Of a stretch of 64,000 nt of DNA, positions 1-8,472 are shown piece after piece. The stretch covers positions 1-64,000 of the forward strand of contig NZ_FOWC01000002.1 of the NCBI RefSeq assembly GCF_900115345.1, given 5' to 3'. The notes below the pieces were generated by a model that was not told the DNA's origin, ran no database searches, and worked only from the letters and a program-made list of their open reading frames with translations. The stretch comes from Amycolatopsis rubida. Lineage in GTDB: Bacteria > Actinomycetota > Actinomycetes > Mycobacteriales > Pseudonocardiaceae. Numbering within the stretch: the first letter of the stretch is position 1; each line of letters opens with the position of its first letter. A program made the position numbers and the translations under genes.

Positions 1-2
1 GG

Positions 3-113
3 ATCAAGGAACGGAACGAAAACCCCAGGCCCTTCATCTGGACCAAGACCGCCGCAGAGATCCTTGAGTCACTGGCGAACTTCTGCCGACGAATTTCCGG
101 CGCAGGACACTAG
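3..113 (+). CDS. IS630-family transposase, C-terminal end (cut by window start)
   Basis: The first 36 codons read in frame to a TAG stop and contain ENPRPFIWTKTAAEIL followed by an FCRRISGAGH end. This is the very conserved tail of IS630-family DDE transposases (known pattern NxxPRPFxWTKTAdeIL...RISGTGH). Only the tail is in the window, so catalytic residues, the 5' end and the left IS end cannot be judged. It marks the left side of the mobile-element-rich stretch. I saw no clear terminal repeat in the 170 bases between this stop and the next gene. Confidence 0.85.
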   Translation: MKERNENPRPFIWTKTAAEILESLANFCRRISGAGH

Positions 114-283
114 GACTGCCGGCCCGCTCCACCCGGGCCACCTCGTCGGGCCCAGCAGACTCGAAGATCAATCCTTCCCCGGACGCCAGTTGGCCCCCTG
201 GCGGGCTGACCTCGACGTGAAACGTTTTGTTCTCCCCTGCGATAGCAAGTAGCACTGAGATTGTTGAAGTCGGAGGAACATCG

Positions 284-1552
284 ATGAGTCGTCGCCGGGG
301 GTTCTTCGCCGAGTTGCAGTATCAGGCGGCGAAGGCGCAGAAGGAGCAGGCACGACAAGCGGCGGCCGCCGAACGGGAACGGATGCGTCTTCACAGGGAA
401 ATGCTTCGCACCCAGGCCGCCGCGGCAGCGGCGCGCGAGCGCTTGGCGCGTACGAAGGCCCAGGCGGCGACACAAGCGGTGCGTGAGGCGAAGCGGCTTC
501 ACGTCGAGGCGCAGCAGTCAAGGGCCGAGTCGCTGAACGCGGACCTGCGCGAAGAGCTCGCGGCCATCGACAGCGTGCTCGAATCGACACTTGCTGTCGA
601 CGATTTCGTTGACTTGGAAAAGCTTCGCCGTGTCGCGGAGCATCCTCAGTTCGAATCAGCGCATCTGGCGGCGTTGCCCGCACCCACGCCGATCCCGGCT
701 CCTCCCGAGCCTCGCTTCTGGCCCCCGGTGCCTCCCACCGGGATCTCGGCAGTCTTCGCTAGGAAGAAGCACGCCGCGGCGGTCGCCGTCGCGCAGGCGG
801 AGTTCGAGCAAGCGCACACGGATTGGCGAGCAGTGGTCGCCCAGATCCCGGGCCGGCAGCTGGCCGCAGTGCAGGCCCACCAGGCCGCCGAGAACGCACG
901 GTTGCGCCAGCTTGCCAGTGATCGGCAGCGCTACGACGCAGAATGCGAGGAGCGCCAACGGATCGTCGACGCGGAGAATGCACGACTCGACGATCTGATC
1001 AAGCGGCTCTCAGCAGGCGAATCCGACGCAGTCGAAGAGTACATCGGCATCGTGTTCGGCAACTCGATCTATCCGGACGTGATCGCCGCCAGCAGCGATG
1101 TCGACTTCTCGTACAGCTCGGACCTGCGGGAACTGTCCATCACGCTCGTGTTCCCGCCGCCGGAGGCGATTCCGTCGACCAAATCGTTCCGGTACGTCCG
1201 CAGTTCCGACGAGATCACGGAAAGCAAGCTGACGCAAAGGGACATCGCGACGAGATATGCCGACCTGATCAACAACATGACGCTCCGGACCGTGCATGAG
1301 GTGTGGGAGTCAGACCGAGCGGAGAAGATCGACAGCATCTCGCTGGCCGGCGGAGTCAACCACGTCGATCCCGCCGTGGGCAAGGACGTATTCGTCCAGC
1401 TCGTCGCGCTGGCCGTGGATCGCGCCGGCTTCGTGGACATCGATCTGTCCCGGATCACCCCGTCCGAAACGTTGAAACACCTTCGAGCCATCGTGTCGAA
1501 GACACCGCATCGCCTTACCCCGATCGATGACAAGAACGGTGTTCGCGGATGA
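284..1552 (+). CDS. Coiled-coil protein with restriction-endonuclease-associated N-terminal-type domain
   Basis: 422 residues. ATG 284 is chosen because GGAGG lies 7 bases upstream (272-276); an in-frame ATG at 227 lacks such a site. Residues 1-95 are an Ala/Glu/Arg/Gln-rich coiled coil. Next comes a proline-rich linker (PAPTPIPAPPEP), a second helical stretch, and a globular part from about residue 230 (DAVEEYIGIVFGNSIYP, then DLRELSITLVFPPPEAIP and KSFRYVRSSDEI). From memory, that globular part resembles the region preceding the Mrr-type nuclease in actinobacterial restriction endonucleases. Here the protein stops soon after it, so no nuclease domain is present. The next gene, on the same strand, carries a GIY-YIG-like nuclease domain, which suggests a two-component nuclease system. 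Function is inferred; the cellular role is unknown. Confidence 0.7.
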   Translation: MSRRRGFFAELQYQAAKAQKEQARQAAAAERERMRLHREMLRTQAAAAAARERLARTKAQAATQAVREAKRLHVEAQQSRAESLNADLREELAAIDSVLESTLAVDDFVDLEKLRRVAEHPQFESAHLAALPAPTPIPAPPEPRFWPPVPPTGISAVFARKKHAAAVAVAQAEFEQAHTDWRAVVAQIPGRQLAAVQAHQAAENARLRQLASDRQRYDAECEERQRIVDAENARLDDLIKRLSAGESDAVEEYIGIVFGNSIYPDVIAASSDVDFSYSSDLRELSITLVFPPPEAIPSTKSFRYVRSSDEITESKLTQRDIATRYADLINNMTLRTVHEVWESDRAEKIDSISLAGGVNHVDPAVGKDVFVQLVALAVDRAGFVDIDLSRITPSETLKHLRAIVSKTPHRLTPIDDKNGVRG

Positions 1553-1577
1553 CTTCCTGCCCCAGCGGAGCAACTCG

Positions 1578-2957
1578 GTGAGCAAGTTTCGATTCGTCGC
1601 GCCTCCGGGATGGCCGCCATCGGATCCCGGATGGGTGCCGCCGAAGGGCTGGCAGCCGCACCCTTCATGGCCTCCGGCACCCCCGGACTGGCAGTTCTGG
1701 GTCTCCGACGAATCCGACGAGCGGAAGCTGCCCGACGCTGCGGACCCGCCGGCCGAGAGTGATTCGCCTGCGGCGGTACCCGCATCAGGCGATGACACCG
1801 CACGAGATGCTGGCAGGCAGGCGGAGCCCAGCGCCGCGGCCCGGCGGGAGCTGCAGGCGATCCGCGAGCAGATCGACCAGGCGAAACGTGAACTGGTAGA
1901 ACTCGACGACGCGATTTTGCTCCAACAAGTCGGAATCTACGAGTACCACCATCCGCTCGAGACCGCCGAGCAGTACAAGGAAGCATTGGCCGAGATCCGC
2001 CTGGCGGCGAAGGCGTTCGTCAAGAACGGCACCGCGATCCTCGCGAGCGATCGGTTTGCCTACAACAACTCGCTTGCGCAGGGCAGGAAGATGACTGCCG
2101 ACTTCTCGAAGCTGATGCTGCGGGCTTACAACTCGGAGGCAGACAACTGCGTCCGATCTGTACGCGCGGGCACGGTGGCGTCGGCGAAGCAGCGCCTCGA
2201 CAGATCAGTCGAGTCGATCGCGAAACTCGGCAAGATGATGGAAATGCGCGTCGCTCCCGAATACCACCTGCTCCGCCTCCGTGAGATCGAGATGACCGGT
2301 GACTATCAGATCAAGGTCCAAGAGGAACGCGAAGCAGCCAGGGCGGAACGCGAACGGCTTCGTGAAGAGAAACGTGCCGAGGCGGAGTTGCAGGCCGAGC
2401 GCGAACAGCTGGAGAAGGAGCTGGGCCATTACACCAACGCACTGGCGAAACTAGCGGCGGAGGGCCAGCAGGAGCAAGCTGACGAGGTGCGCGAACGCCT
2501 GTCCGCCATCCAGGACGCGATAGAGCAGAACGACTACCGAATCGCCAACATCCGAGCGGGCTATGTCTATGTCATCAGCAACATCGGAGCCTTCGGCGAA
2601 AAAGTCGTGAAGATCGGAATGACCCGCCGCCTCGAACCCCGCGACCGGATTCTGGAACTCGGCGACGCTTCGGTGCCGTTCCCCTTCGATACTCACCTGT
2701 TGCATTTTTCGAAGGATGCGGTCGCGCTCGAAAGTGAACTGCACAAGATGTTCGCCGACCGCAGGCTGAACCGGGTCAATCTACGCCGGGAGTTCTTCTT
2801 CGTCACACCGCAGGAGATCCGCATCGCGCTAGCGGCGAAACTCGGCAACATCCTGGAATTCAACGAGACCCCGGAGGCGTCACAGTACTACCAGAGCCGC
2901 CCGACATGGCCGGAACCGAAACGCGTTGAGACGTCAAGCAGCGTGTCCCGTCGATGA
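1578..2957 (+). CDS. DUF4041 / T5orf172 (GIY-YIG-like nuclease) protein
   Basis: 459 residues from GTG 1578 (CGGAG 1566-1570); an ATG at 1527 would overlap the previous gene by 26 bases and add 17 residues. The N-terminus has repeated Pro-Gly-Trp units (PPGWPPSDPGWVPPKGW). Residues about 90-270 match DUF4041 in character (EYHHPLETAEQYKEAL, then AYNSEADNCV). A Glu/Arg-rich coiled coil follows. Residues about 335-430 are a T5orf172/GIY-YIG domain: GYVYVISN, KVVKIGMTRR, FDTHLLHFSKDAVALE, then ELHKMFADRRL. T5orf172 proteins are phage- and mobile-element-linked putative nucleases. It probably acts with the gene just upstream; both sit between transposon remnants, so defence or element maintenance is the likely context, not shown by the sequence itself. 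Confidence 0.8.
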   Translation: MSKFRFVAPPGWPPSDPGWVPPKGWQPHPSWPPAPPDWQFWVSDESDERKLPDAADPPAESDSPAAVPASGDDTARDAGRQAEPSAAARRELQAIREQIDQAKRELVELDDAILLQQVGIYEYHHPLETAEQYKEALAEIRLAAKAFVKNGTAILASDRFAYNNSLAQGRKMTADFSKLMLRAYNSEADNCVRSVRAGTVASAKQRLDRSVESIAKLGKMMEMRVAPEYHLLRLREIEMTGDYQIKVQEEREAARAERERLREEKRAEAELQAEREQLEKELGHYTNALAKLAAEGQQEQADEVRERLSAIQDAIEQNDYRIANIRAGYVYVISNIGAFGEKVVKIGMTRRLEPRDRILELGDASVPFPFDTHLLHFSKDAVALESELHKMFADRRLNRVNLRREFFFVTPQEIRIALAAKLGNILEFNETPEASQYYQSRPTWPEPKRVETSSSVSRR

Positions 2958-3660
2958 TGGTGTGGGTAGTCTGCCGATGGGTTCGCGGTGTTCGATGTGC
3001 CCAGCGATGGCGCCCCGAGGCACATCGTCACCGTAGACGCTCCTGGCAGCCGAACCAAACCGTCGAACATGAAGTAGGGCTGGTTCGCTCCCAGCCCGTG
3101 AAGCTGTCGCGGCAGGTCGGCCGCCGGCGGCGATGCACAGTGGCAGCCCACGTCACGCGGCCAAGGTTGCGTCAGCGTTCTGGAACTCGCGCGTGCGCTA
3201 CCCGTCTTCTCTGTCGGGAGCACCGTTCGCTTCGAACTCTGCACGAACGATCTTGACGAGTCGTCGAGCTGAGGTGGCACCAGTCCCCAGCCGAACACGC
3301 AGTGCGTCAGCTTCGACGCTTATTGCCTCGGAGACGGTGATGCTGTCGCCATCGGCTGTAGTCTCGGCCGGACCGGTAGAGCCAATCGCCTGCAAGAAGC
3401 CTGGTCCAACCTCCGCGACCGCCGATTTCACCCCGACCGGTCGTGCGCATCCGGCTCGCCCTGCCCCTCAAGCTAGACGACGAAACGCCACCGCCGGCAC
3501 CGCCCCGGACGCGGCGGCGAAGGACCCGCGCCGCACGCCTTCTCACGAATTGACCTGGAGCAAACCTGGAGCAAACGGGTACGCCCAACTCCGGCGAACG
3601 GCACGGCAACACCCTTGCCGTCAACGATGACCGCGGCGAGCCGCCGGCGCAAAGCGCATC
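2958..3660. other. Non-coding or decayed stretch between nuclease module and DUF2637 stub
   Basis: No frame here gives a protein I recognise. The sequence is less GC-biased than the flanks and reading frames on both strands are short. It is probably eroded mobile-element DNA; the only candidate is the weak minus-strand small frame listed separately. Confidence 0.5.
3198..3431 (-). CDS. Possible small hypothetical protein downstream of DUF2637 stub
   Basis: 77 residues starting at GTG 3431, with no convincing ribosome site. The composition is protein-like: an acidic, Thr/Ser-rich first half (GPAETTADGDSITV) and a basic helical tail (SARRLVKIVRAEFEANG). It lies on the same strand as, and downstream of, the DUF2637 remnant, so it could be a leftover small gene of the same integrated element. 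I do not recognise a family, and it may be spurious. Confidence 0.3.
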   Translation of the reverse strand: MKSAVAEVGPGFLQAIGSTGPAETTADGDSITVSEAISVEADALRVRLGTGATSARRLVKIVRAEFEANGAPDREDG

Positions 3661-4041
3661 TCACGCAGTAGCAGCAGCTGCATCGGCCTCGGCCAGGCGG
3701 CCCGACCGCCGCCACCGGCGCAGGACACGACGACCGTAGTTGTGCGTCCCAGCCACCCGGTCCAGTTCTGCCCCGCTCGGCGAACGTCCCGCAGCTACCT
3801 GCTCCGCATAGTAGACCCACATTCGCTGTTGCGCGGTCAACACATCGGCCCTGCCGAGATCGTCCGAGACCACGTTTAGGTTCGCCAGCGCGACCCCGGT
3901 CTCACCTTCGGCCACAGACGTCTCGGTCTCGTCCGGCTCAGCCACGGTCTCGGAGCAAGTCTCGGCGGTCTGCTGCTTCAACGCACGGTTCAACAGCTCC
4001 ACCGCGAACAACAACGCCACCGGCGGACACGCCGCCACCAC
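3661..4041 (-). pseudogene. DUF2637-domain (SpdB-like) protein, 5' truncated by IS
   Basis: About 126 C-terminal residues remain. The frame opens inside the IS end and begins with VAACPPVALLFAVELLNRA, the last membrane-proximal segment typical of actinobacterial DUF2637 proteins. An acidic linker follows, then a helix-turn-helix-like tail (GRSPSGAELDRVAGTHNYGR). DUF2637 proteins are found in actinomycete conjugative/integrative elements and resemble Spd spread proteins. The N-terminal membrane domain is absent and is not found beyond the right IS end, so the insertion was accompanied by a deletion or rearrangement. Non-functional as a DUF2637 protein. Confidence 0.75.
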
Positions 4042-4060
4042 CTGTGGGGTTCCAAAAGTC
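4041..4060 (+). repeat. Left terminal inverted repeat of the IS
   Basis: CCTGTGGGGTTCCAAAAGTC. It pairs with 5213-5232 with one mismatch and lies 24 bases beyond the stop of the transposase gene. The DUF2637 remnant frame runs directly into it. Confidence 0.85.
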
Positions 4061-4084
4061 AGTAACTGGCCTTGACCAGTGGCT

Positions 4085-5140
4085 CTACGCGGCCCGTTCG
4101 TACTCGTTGATCAGGCCTCCGAGAAGTCGGTGTCGCTTGATCCGCTGAGTGTTGAGGTCTGCCACGGGGTAGGTGGGCCGGGGCAGGCGAAGCTCGCGGG
4201 ACCGGTGGGGCCGTCGACCGTTGTAGTGCCGGACGTACTCGGCGAGCACGGCGCGCAGATGCCGCTGGCTCAGGATCAGCATGCGGTCGGTGAGTTCGGA
4301 TCTGGCGGTGCGCACGAACCGTTCGGCATAGCAGTTCGCCCGTGGACAACGCGGTGGGATCTTTACTGTCGTGATGCCCACGTCGGCCAGGGCAGCGTCG
4401 AACGCGGCCGCGAACTGGCCGGCCCGGTCACGGACAAGAAACCTGAACTCGCCGACTCGATCACCGAGGTCCATCACAAGGTTGCGGATCTGCTGCGTGG
4501 TCCACCCGCCGTCCGGGTGGGTGGTCGTGCCGAGAACGTGGACGTAACGGCTGCCGACCTCCAACACGAACAACACGTAGATCCGCTTCAGGGTGAGCGC
4601 GCAGTCGACATGGAAGAAGTCGCAGGCCAGCATCGTCGATGCCTGCGTGCGCAGAAACTGCCGCCAGGTCGTGTCGTTCTGGCGGTCCGGCGCGGGAGGC
4701 ATCCGCGCCCGCTTCAGGACCCGCCAGACCGTCGAAGAACCGACCCGGTGACCAAGCTTCAGCAGCTCACCCTGGATCCTCTTGTATCCCCAGTGCTGGT
4801 TTTCAGTGGCCATTCGTTCGATCAACTCGGTGAGCGCCTCGTCGACAGGCGGACGGCCGACTCGGTGTGGATATGTCCACTTTCCGGCGACCAGACGCCG
4901 GTGCCAGCGCAGGATCGTGGCCGGGGTGACCAACCGGCGCAGCCGCAACCCTGTGGGCAGTAGGCGGACCAACGCAGCAATCACCGCCCGGTCGGCCCAG
5001 TCCAGGCGCGGCTTCGGGTTTCCTCTGCGCAGCACGGCCACCTCGTGGCGAAGCACCAGCAACTCGACGTCTTTCGACGCCGACGAGCGACCGAGCAACA
5101 CCAGCAGACCCAGCAGCCGCAGAAAGATCAGATACAACAA
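4085..5140 (-). CDS. Integrase-core (rve) transposase
   Basis: 351 residues. An N-terminal helical DNA-binding part (ELLVLRHEVAVLRR) is followed by an HTH_21-like segment (HWGYKRIQGELLKLGH) and the rve catalytic core. Candidate acidic residues are the Asp of MLACDFFHVD, the Asp of FLVRDRAGQF and the Glu of NCYAERFVRTARSE. This is a family common in Streptomyces, Frankia and Amycolatopsis, encoded by one frame with no orfA/orfB frameshift. It is full length, with all three acidic motifs and both IS ends present, so the element looks potentially active. Confidence 0.9.
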   Translation of the reverse strand: MLYLIFLRLLGLLVLLGRSSASKDVELLVLRHEVAVLRRGNPKPRLDWADRAVIAALVRLLPTGLRLRRLVTPATILRWHRRLVAGKWTYPHRVGRPPVDEALTELIERMATENQHWGYKRIQGELLKLGHRVGSSTVWRVLKRARMPPAPDRQNDTTWRQFLRTQASTMLACDFFHVDCALTLKRIYVLFVLEVGSRYVHVLGTTTHPDGGWTTQQIRNLVMDLGDRVGEFRFLVRDRAGQFAAAFDAALADVGITTVKIPPRCPRANCYAERFVRTARSELTDRMLILSQRHLRAVLAEYVRHYNGRRPHRSRELRLPRPTYPVADLNTQRIKRHRLLGGLINEYERAA

Positions 5141-5212
5141 AACGCAACGTCACGACCGGCGATCACGCCCTGCCCGCCACGTGTCTGTTTCCGCAAGTCG
5201 GACACGTGAACC

Positions 5213-5232
5213 GACTTCTGGAACCCCACAGG
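5213..5232 (-). repeat. Right terminal inverted repeat of the IS
   Basis: Reverse complement is CCTGTGGGGTTCCAGAAGTC, matching the left end at 19 of 20 positions. It lies 72 bases upstream of the transposase start, leaving room for its promoter. Confidence 0.85.
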
Positions 5233-5427
5233 ATCAGCACGGCAATCATCGCCGCATACAGCTATGGTGCTGTCGAACTCTCCGAAGCCGCGCGCTTCTA
5301 GCCGCTGAGCCGCAACTACCGGAAGCGCACACGCGACCGGAATATATCGTGGGGCGGTGTTCGACGAGACCTCGATCGACAATCGCGCCCTTCCGGGCTT
5401 TGCCGCCATCGGGCGGAGCCCGCGCCG

Positions 5428-6792
5428 TTGACTTTCTCCGCGCACGGATCGGCGGGCAGGCAACTCGCCGCGCTCGCCACGCCCATCGTTCTCACCCAAC
5501 TGGCCCAGGTCGCGCTGACCACCACTGACACCGTGATGATGGGGCTGCTCGGCACCGAAGCCCTGGCCGCGGGCGGGCTCGCGGTCGTGCTGTTCAACCA
5601 GCTGAGGACCATGGGCGTGGGCCTCGTCACCGCCGTCGGCAACCAGGTCGCGACAGCGGAGGCGAGAGCCGAGGCTGCGGGCGACCCGCGCTCCGCGCAG
5701 GCAACGATCACCTCGGCAGTGCGGGCGGGCTTCGTTGTCGCCACCGCCGCCGGCGTCCTCGGCGGCGCGGTGATGCTCTCCCTCGGCTACGCGTTGTCCT
5801 GGTTCGGTCAGGATCCCGGCGTCCTCGCGGGCGCCCGCCCAGTGCTGGCCGCGCTGGCCCCCGGGCTCGTTCCTTGTCTCTGGTTCCAGGTGATCCGCCA
5901 GTTCACCGTCGGCATGCGCCGGCCCCAAGCACTGGTGTGGATCACGATCGGGTCCGTCGCCCTGAACGCCGGACTCGACTGGGCGTTTGTCACCGGCGGA
6001 GCCGGCCTGGCCGCCCTGGGCTTGCCCGGGATCGGTCTCGCCACCTCGATCGTGCATTTGCTGTCCTTCGCCGCACTCCTGCTCGCGGCCCGACGCGACC
6101 CCATCCTCGCGCCGGTGCTGTCTCTGAAGCGAGGACGCGGCCCCTCGGGGCAACCGGCCGTCCGCCGCCTGCTGTCGCTCGGAGTGCCCATCGCCGCCAC
6201 CTACGGCTCCGAAGCCGGTTTTTTCTCCGTCGTCGCACTGCTCATCGGCAGCTTCGGCCCTGCGGCGCTCGCCGCGCACACCGTGGTGAACCAGTTGGTC
6301 TACATCGTTTTCCAGGTCTCGGTGGGCATCTCGCACGGTGCGTCGATCCTCGTCAGCCGTCACCGCGCGCACGCTGACCGCGGGACTGCGGCGAAGGTCG
6401 CGCGGACCGCACTGGCGTCCGGCACTGTGCTCGCTGCGGCGATCGCGGCTGTCTACCTCGCCGCGCCTACTCGCCTTCTGCATCTTTTCACCGCCGAAAG
6501 CAGCACTGTGTCGGCGGCGATCCCGTTGTTGGCTGTCGCCGCGGTCCTGCAGTTCGCTGACTCCGCCCAGAACATCGGCGTCGGCCTGCTGCGCGGCTTG
6601 GACGACACACGCGGCAGCTTCCGCATCTCCCTCATCGGATACTGGGCGATCGGCCTGCCAGTCGCGTTTCTGCTCGGAGTGCCGGCCGGCTGGGGAGCCA
6701 CGGGCGTCTGGATCGGCCTCGCGACCGGTCTGACCGCGACCGCGGCACTGCTGCTGCGCCGATTCGCCGCCGGACTGCACCGCGAAGCCTGA
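5428..6792 (+). CDS. MATE-family multidrug/metabolite exporter
   Basis: 454 residues, about 12 membrane helices. The start is TTG 5428 with GGAG at 5415-5418. Two MATE halves are visible: ATPIVLTQLAQVALTTTDTV at the N-terminus and LSLGVPIAATYGSEAGFFSV at the start of the second half, followed by LAAHTVVNQLVYIVFQVSVG. MATE proteins exchange Na+ or H+ for organic cations or metabolites across the cytoplasmic membrane. It is closely similar to the MATE at 15742-17148 (shared TYGSEAG, GSFGPA, VVNQLVYIV). No substrate can be inferred from its immediate neighbours, which are an IS and a DUF1707 gene. Confidence 0.9.
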   Translation: MTFSAHGSAGRQLAALATPIVLTQLAQVALTTTDTVMMGLLGTEALAAGGLAVVLFNQLRTMGVGLVTAVGNQVATAEARAEAAGDPRSAQATITSAVRAGFVVATAAGVLGGAVMLSLGYALSWFGQDPGVLAGARPVLAALAPGLVPCLWFQVIRQFTVGMRRPQALVWITIGSVALNAGLDWAFVTGGAGLAALGLPGIGLATSIVHLLSFAALLLAARRDPILAPVLSLKRGRGPSGQPAVRRLLSLGVPIAATYGSEAGFFSVVALLIGSFGPAALAAHTVVNQLVYIVFQVSVGISHGASILVSRHRAHADRGTAAKVARTALASGTVLAAAIAAVYLAAPTRLLHLFTAESSTVSAAIPLLAVAAVLQFADSAQNIGVGLLRGLDDTRGSFRISLIGYWAIGLPVAFLLGVPAGWGATGVWIGLATGLTATAALLLRRFAAGLHREA

Positions 6793-6819
6793 CCCCGCCC
6801 CGGAGAGGCTGCGATCGGC

Positions 6820-7227
6820 TCAATGCCGCTCGAGCTCGTGCCCTTCACCCGCGATGCCGTGCACCGCGAGCAGCACCACGAACAACAACCCCGCTGCCGT
6901 GAGCGCGGCGAGCACCACCCGGCGCCGACGATTCGCGGGCACCCCGGCGCTTCCGGCCAGCAGAGCCAAGTCCGAAAGGAGTTGCCGGCCCGACATAACC
7001 AGTACCGGCATCCATCCGGCCGGCGCCCGCTCCCGTCGCGACTCCGGCGCGGGCAGCTCCGCGAGCGCGCCCCGCAGCTGGTCCCGATACCGCGCGGAAT
7101 AGACCGCCGCAGTCCGCTCGTCGGTCTCGGCCAAGGTAAGCCGCCCTTGCGCCGCAGCGTTCTGCAACGCCCGAACCGCTTCTTCGCGTTCAGCGTCGGA
7201 ACAGCGCACGCGATCTTCTGCTGTCAC
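6820..7227 (-). CDS. DUF1707 (SHOCT-like) membrane protein
   Basis: 135 residues. Residues about 8-58 are a DUF1707 domain (RCSDAEREEAVRALQNAAA, GRLTLAETDERTAAVYSAR). A single predicted membrane helix lies near the C-terminus (VVLAALTAAGLLFVVLLAV), preceded by arginines. DUF1707 is an actinobacterial domain of unknown biochemical role, often at the N-terminus of small membrane proteins. It is convergent with the MATE gene, with 27 bases between the stops. Confidence 0.85.
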   Translation of the reverse strand: MTAEDRVRCSDAEREEAVRALQNAAAQGRLTLAETDERTAAVYSARYRDQLRGALAELPAPESRRERAPAGWMPVLVMSGRQLLSDLALLAGSAGVPANRRRRVVLAALTAAGLLFVVLLAVHGIAGEGHELERH

Positions 7228-8098
7228 CTGTCCTCCCGACGATCAGAGTTGCCGGCAAAAGCGCGCCGATGGCCGCGGCAGAACCCCGGCTCGGACGCCT
7301 CGACAGTGCCGAAGCTCGCGACCAGGGCCCTTCGTATCGGGCAGAGGGCTCATCCCGCCTCCAAAAACTACGTCGATGTAGAAATTCTACCCGAATATCG
7401 GAGCGTTCTTCCGCCAGCAACTACGCTCACTCAGATTTCACTTCGCGGGTTCCAGACGGCTCAACGACCACGACCGCAGGATCTCGGCGTGGACGTCCTT
7501 CGCCTCCCCGCAGCGGCGCCGACCTCGCGATACCGGCATCGCCGAGAGCGCGACGTGAACGTCCTAGTTAGTTCGAGCCGACGACGTTGCTTGCTGGCAA
7601 ACGGCACCGCGCGCGCTTCGCCAGCAGAGGGGCGGCAGCCTGTTCCCTCGCAAACGCGTGCCACGGCTGTTCGGCCGCCGCGTGCAGCGAAGGCGACGTC
7701 TGACGACTGATCGTCGAGCACACGCTGGTTCAGCGCGGCGCACGGAGGCTGCAGATGAGTTCCTGATACGGGACCGGCTGCCGTCCCGCACGACGTTCGG
7801 GCCCGGCGAGTCCGTCGCGCATCGGTCGGCCCCAGGGCCGGTTCCTCGGGCGCGCGAGAACGGATCAAAGCGCTGCCGGAGTCGTCTCGCGTGCTCGGCG
7901 GATGAACGCATGTGTCTCAGTAGCTCCTGTCTGCCGAGATACACACGCGAACTTGCCACGTCTGATCAGGTTCGCGAGTCCCAGCCGCACCATCAACAAG
8001 AGGCTCCGGCGAAGCCGATCTTTGGCCGAGCCAACGTTCTTGCCGAAGATCCGCGTTTTCACCGGTACCGCAACGCCTACGACACGCCGCGCCCGCTG
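7228..8098. other. Intergenic/decayed region, no gene recognised
   Basis: 871 bases with visibly lower GC, particularly 7370-7450 and 7900-8100. All frames encode Arg/Ser-rich shadow-like peptides. I find no motif, RNA gene or repeat here. Together with the adjacent transporter remnant it looks like eroded DNA, possibly acquired. Confidence 0.5.
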
Positions 8099-8400
8099 TC
8101 ACACAGCGACGTCGAGGACTATCCGAATGACTCGCTGTTCAGCCGTGCGCGCACGCCGATTCGCGTAGCGGCGCGCCATCCAAGCGCATACCATGAGCTG
8201 GATCTGCTGGAACAGCATCAACGGCAGCACAGTAAGCCCCACTGCAGTTGCGGGGAACAGCACGGTCGCCATCGGCACCCCGCTTGCCAGGCTCTTCTTC
8301 GACCACAGAACACGATCGCGATCTCGTCTTCGCGGGAGAATCCCAGTCTGCGCGCTCCTCCTCAGCAGATCTTCAGTCGTTTCGGCACTCGCCCCTGCGC
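8099..8400 (-). pseudogene. Bile acid:sodium symporter family protein (YfeH/SLC10A7-like), C-terminal remnant
   Basis: The minus strand encodes KKSLASGVPMATVLFPA then GLTVLPLMLFQQIQLMVCAW and ARRYANR, the characteristic last helices of the YfeH/SLC10A7 branch. Immediately upstream the family sequence RRLGFSREDEIAIVFCG continues in a different frame. One missing base near 8301 joins VFCG to SKKSLASG. Further upstream a TGA interrupts, and the rest of the roughly 300-residue transporter is missing. It is therefore a degraded fragment next to the SDR gene. Confidence 0.75.
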
Positions 8401-8472
8401 TTTTCGTTGTCTGGCCGTCGTTGATGCGCACGGTTCGGCAGAGGAAGCGGCCCGTGCGCACCCGGCCGGCCC

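Larger units (their letters stand above)
4041..5232 (-). mobile_element. Complete single-ORF insertion sequence (rve/DDE integrase-core type)
   Basis: The element is 1192 bases. Its ends are inverted repeats CCTGTGGGGTTCCAaAAGTC (4041-4060) and, on the other strand, CCTGTGGGGTTCCAgAAGTC (5213-5232), 19 of 20 identical. The core starts TGTGG and ends CCACA, as in IS481/IS3-like elements. One transposase gene fills it on the minus strand. The flanks (gccgccacca on the left, atcagcacgg on the right) show no direct target duplication, which fits a later deletion next to the element. Confidence 0.85.

Noticed and set aside
1527..1577. Alternative upstream start of the DUF4041 gene
   Set aside because: It overlaps the preceding gene by 26 bases and lacks a ribosome site; GTG 1578 has CGGAG at correct spacing. 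Not excluded.
4031..5242. Target-site duplication around the IS
   Set aside because: The bases next to the two ends do not match in direct orientation at any length above chance.
5233..5427. N-terminal part of the interrupted DUF2637 gene on the right side of the IS
   Set aside because: No minus-strand frame here resembles DUF2637; a short plus-strand tail (AIIAAYSYGAVELSEAARF, stop) is not recognisable either.
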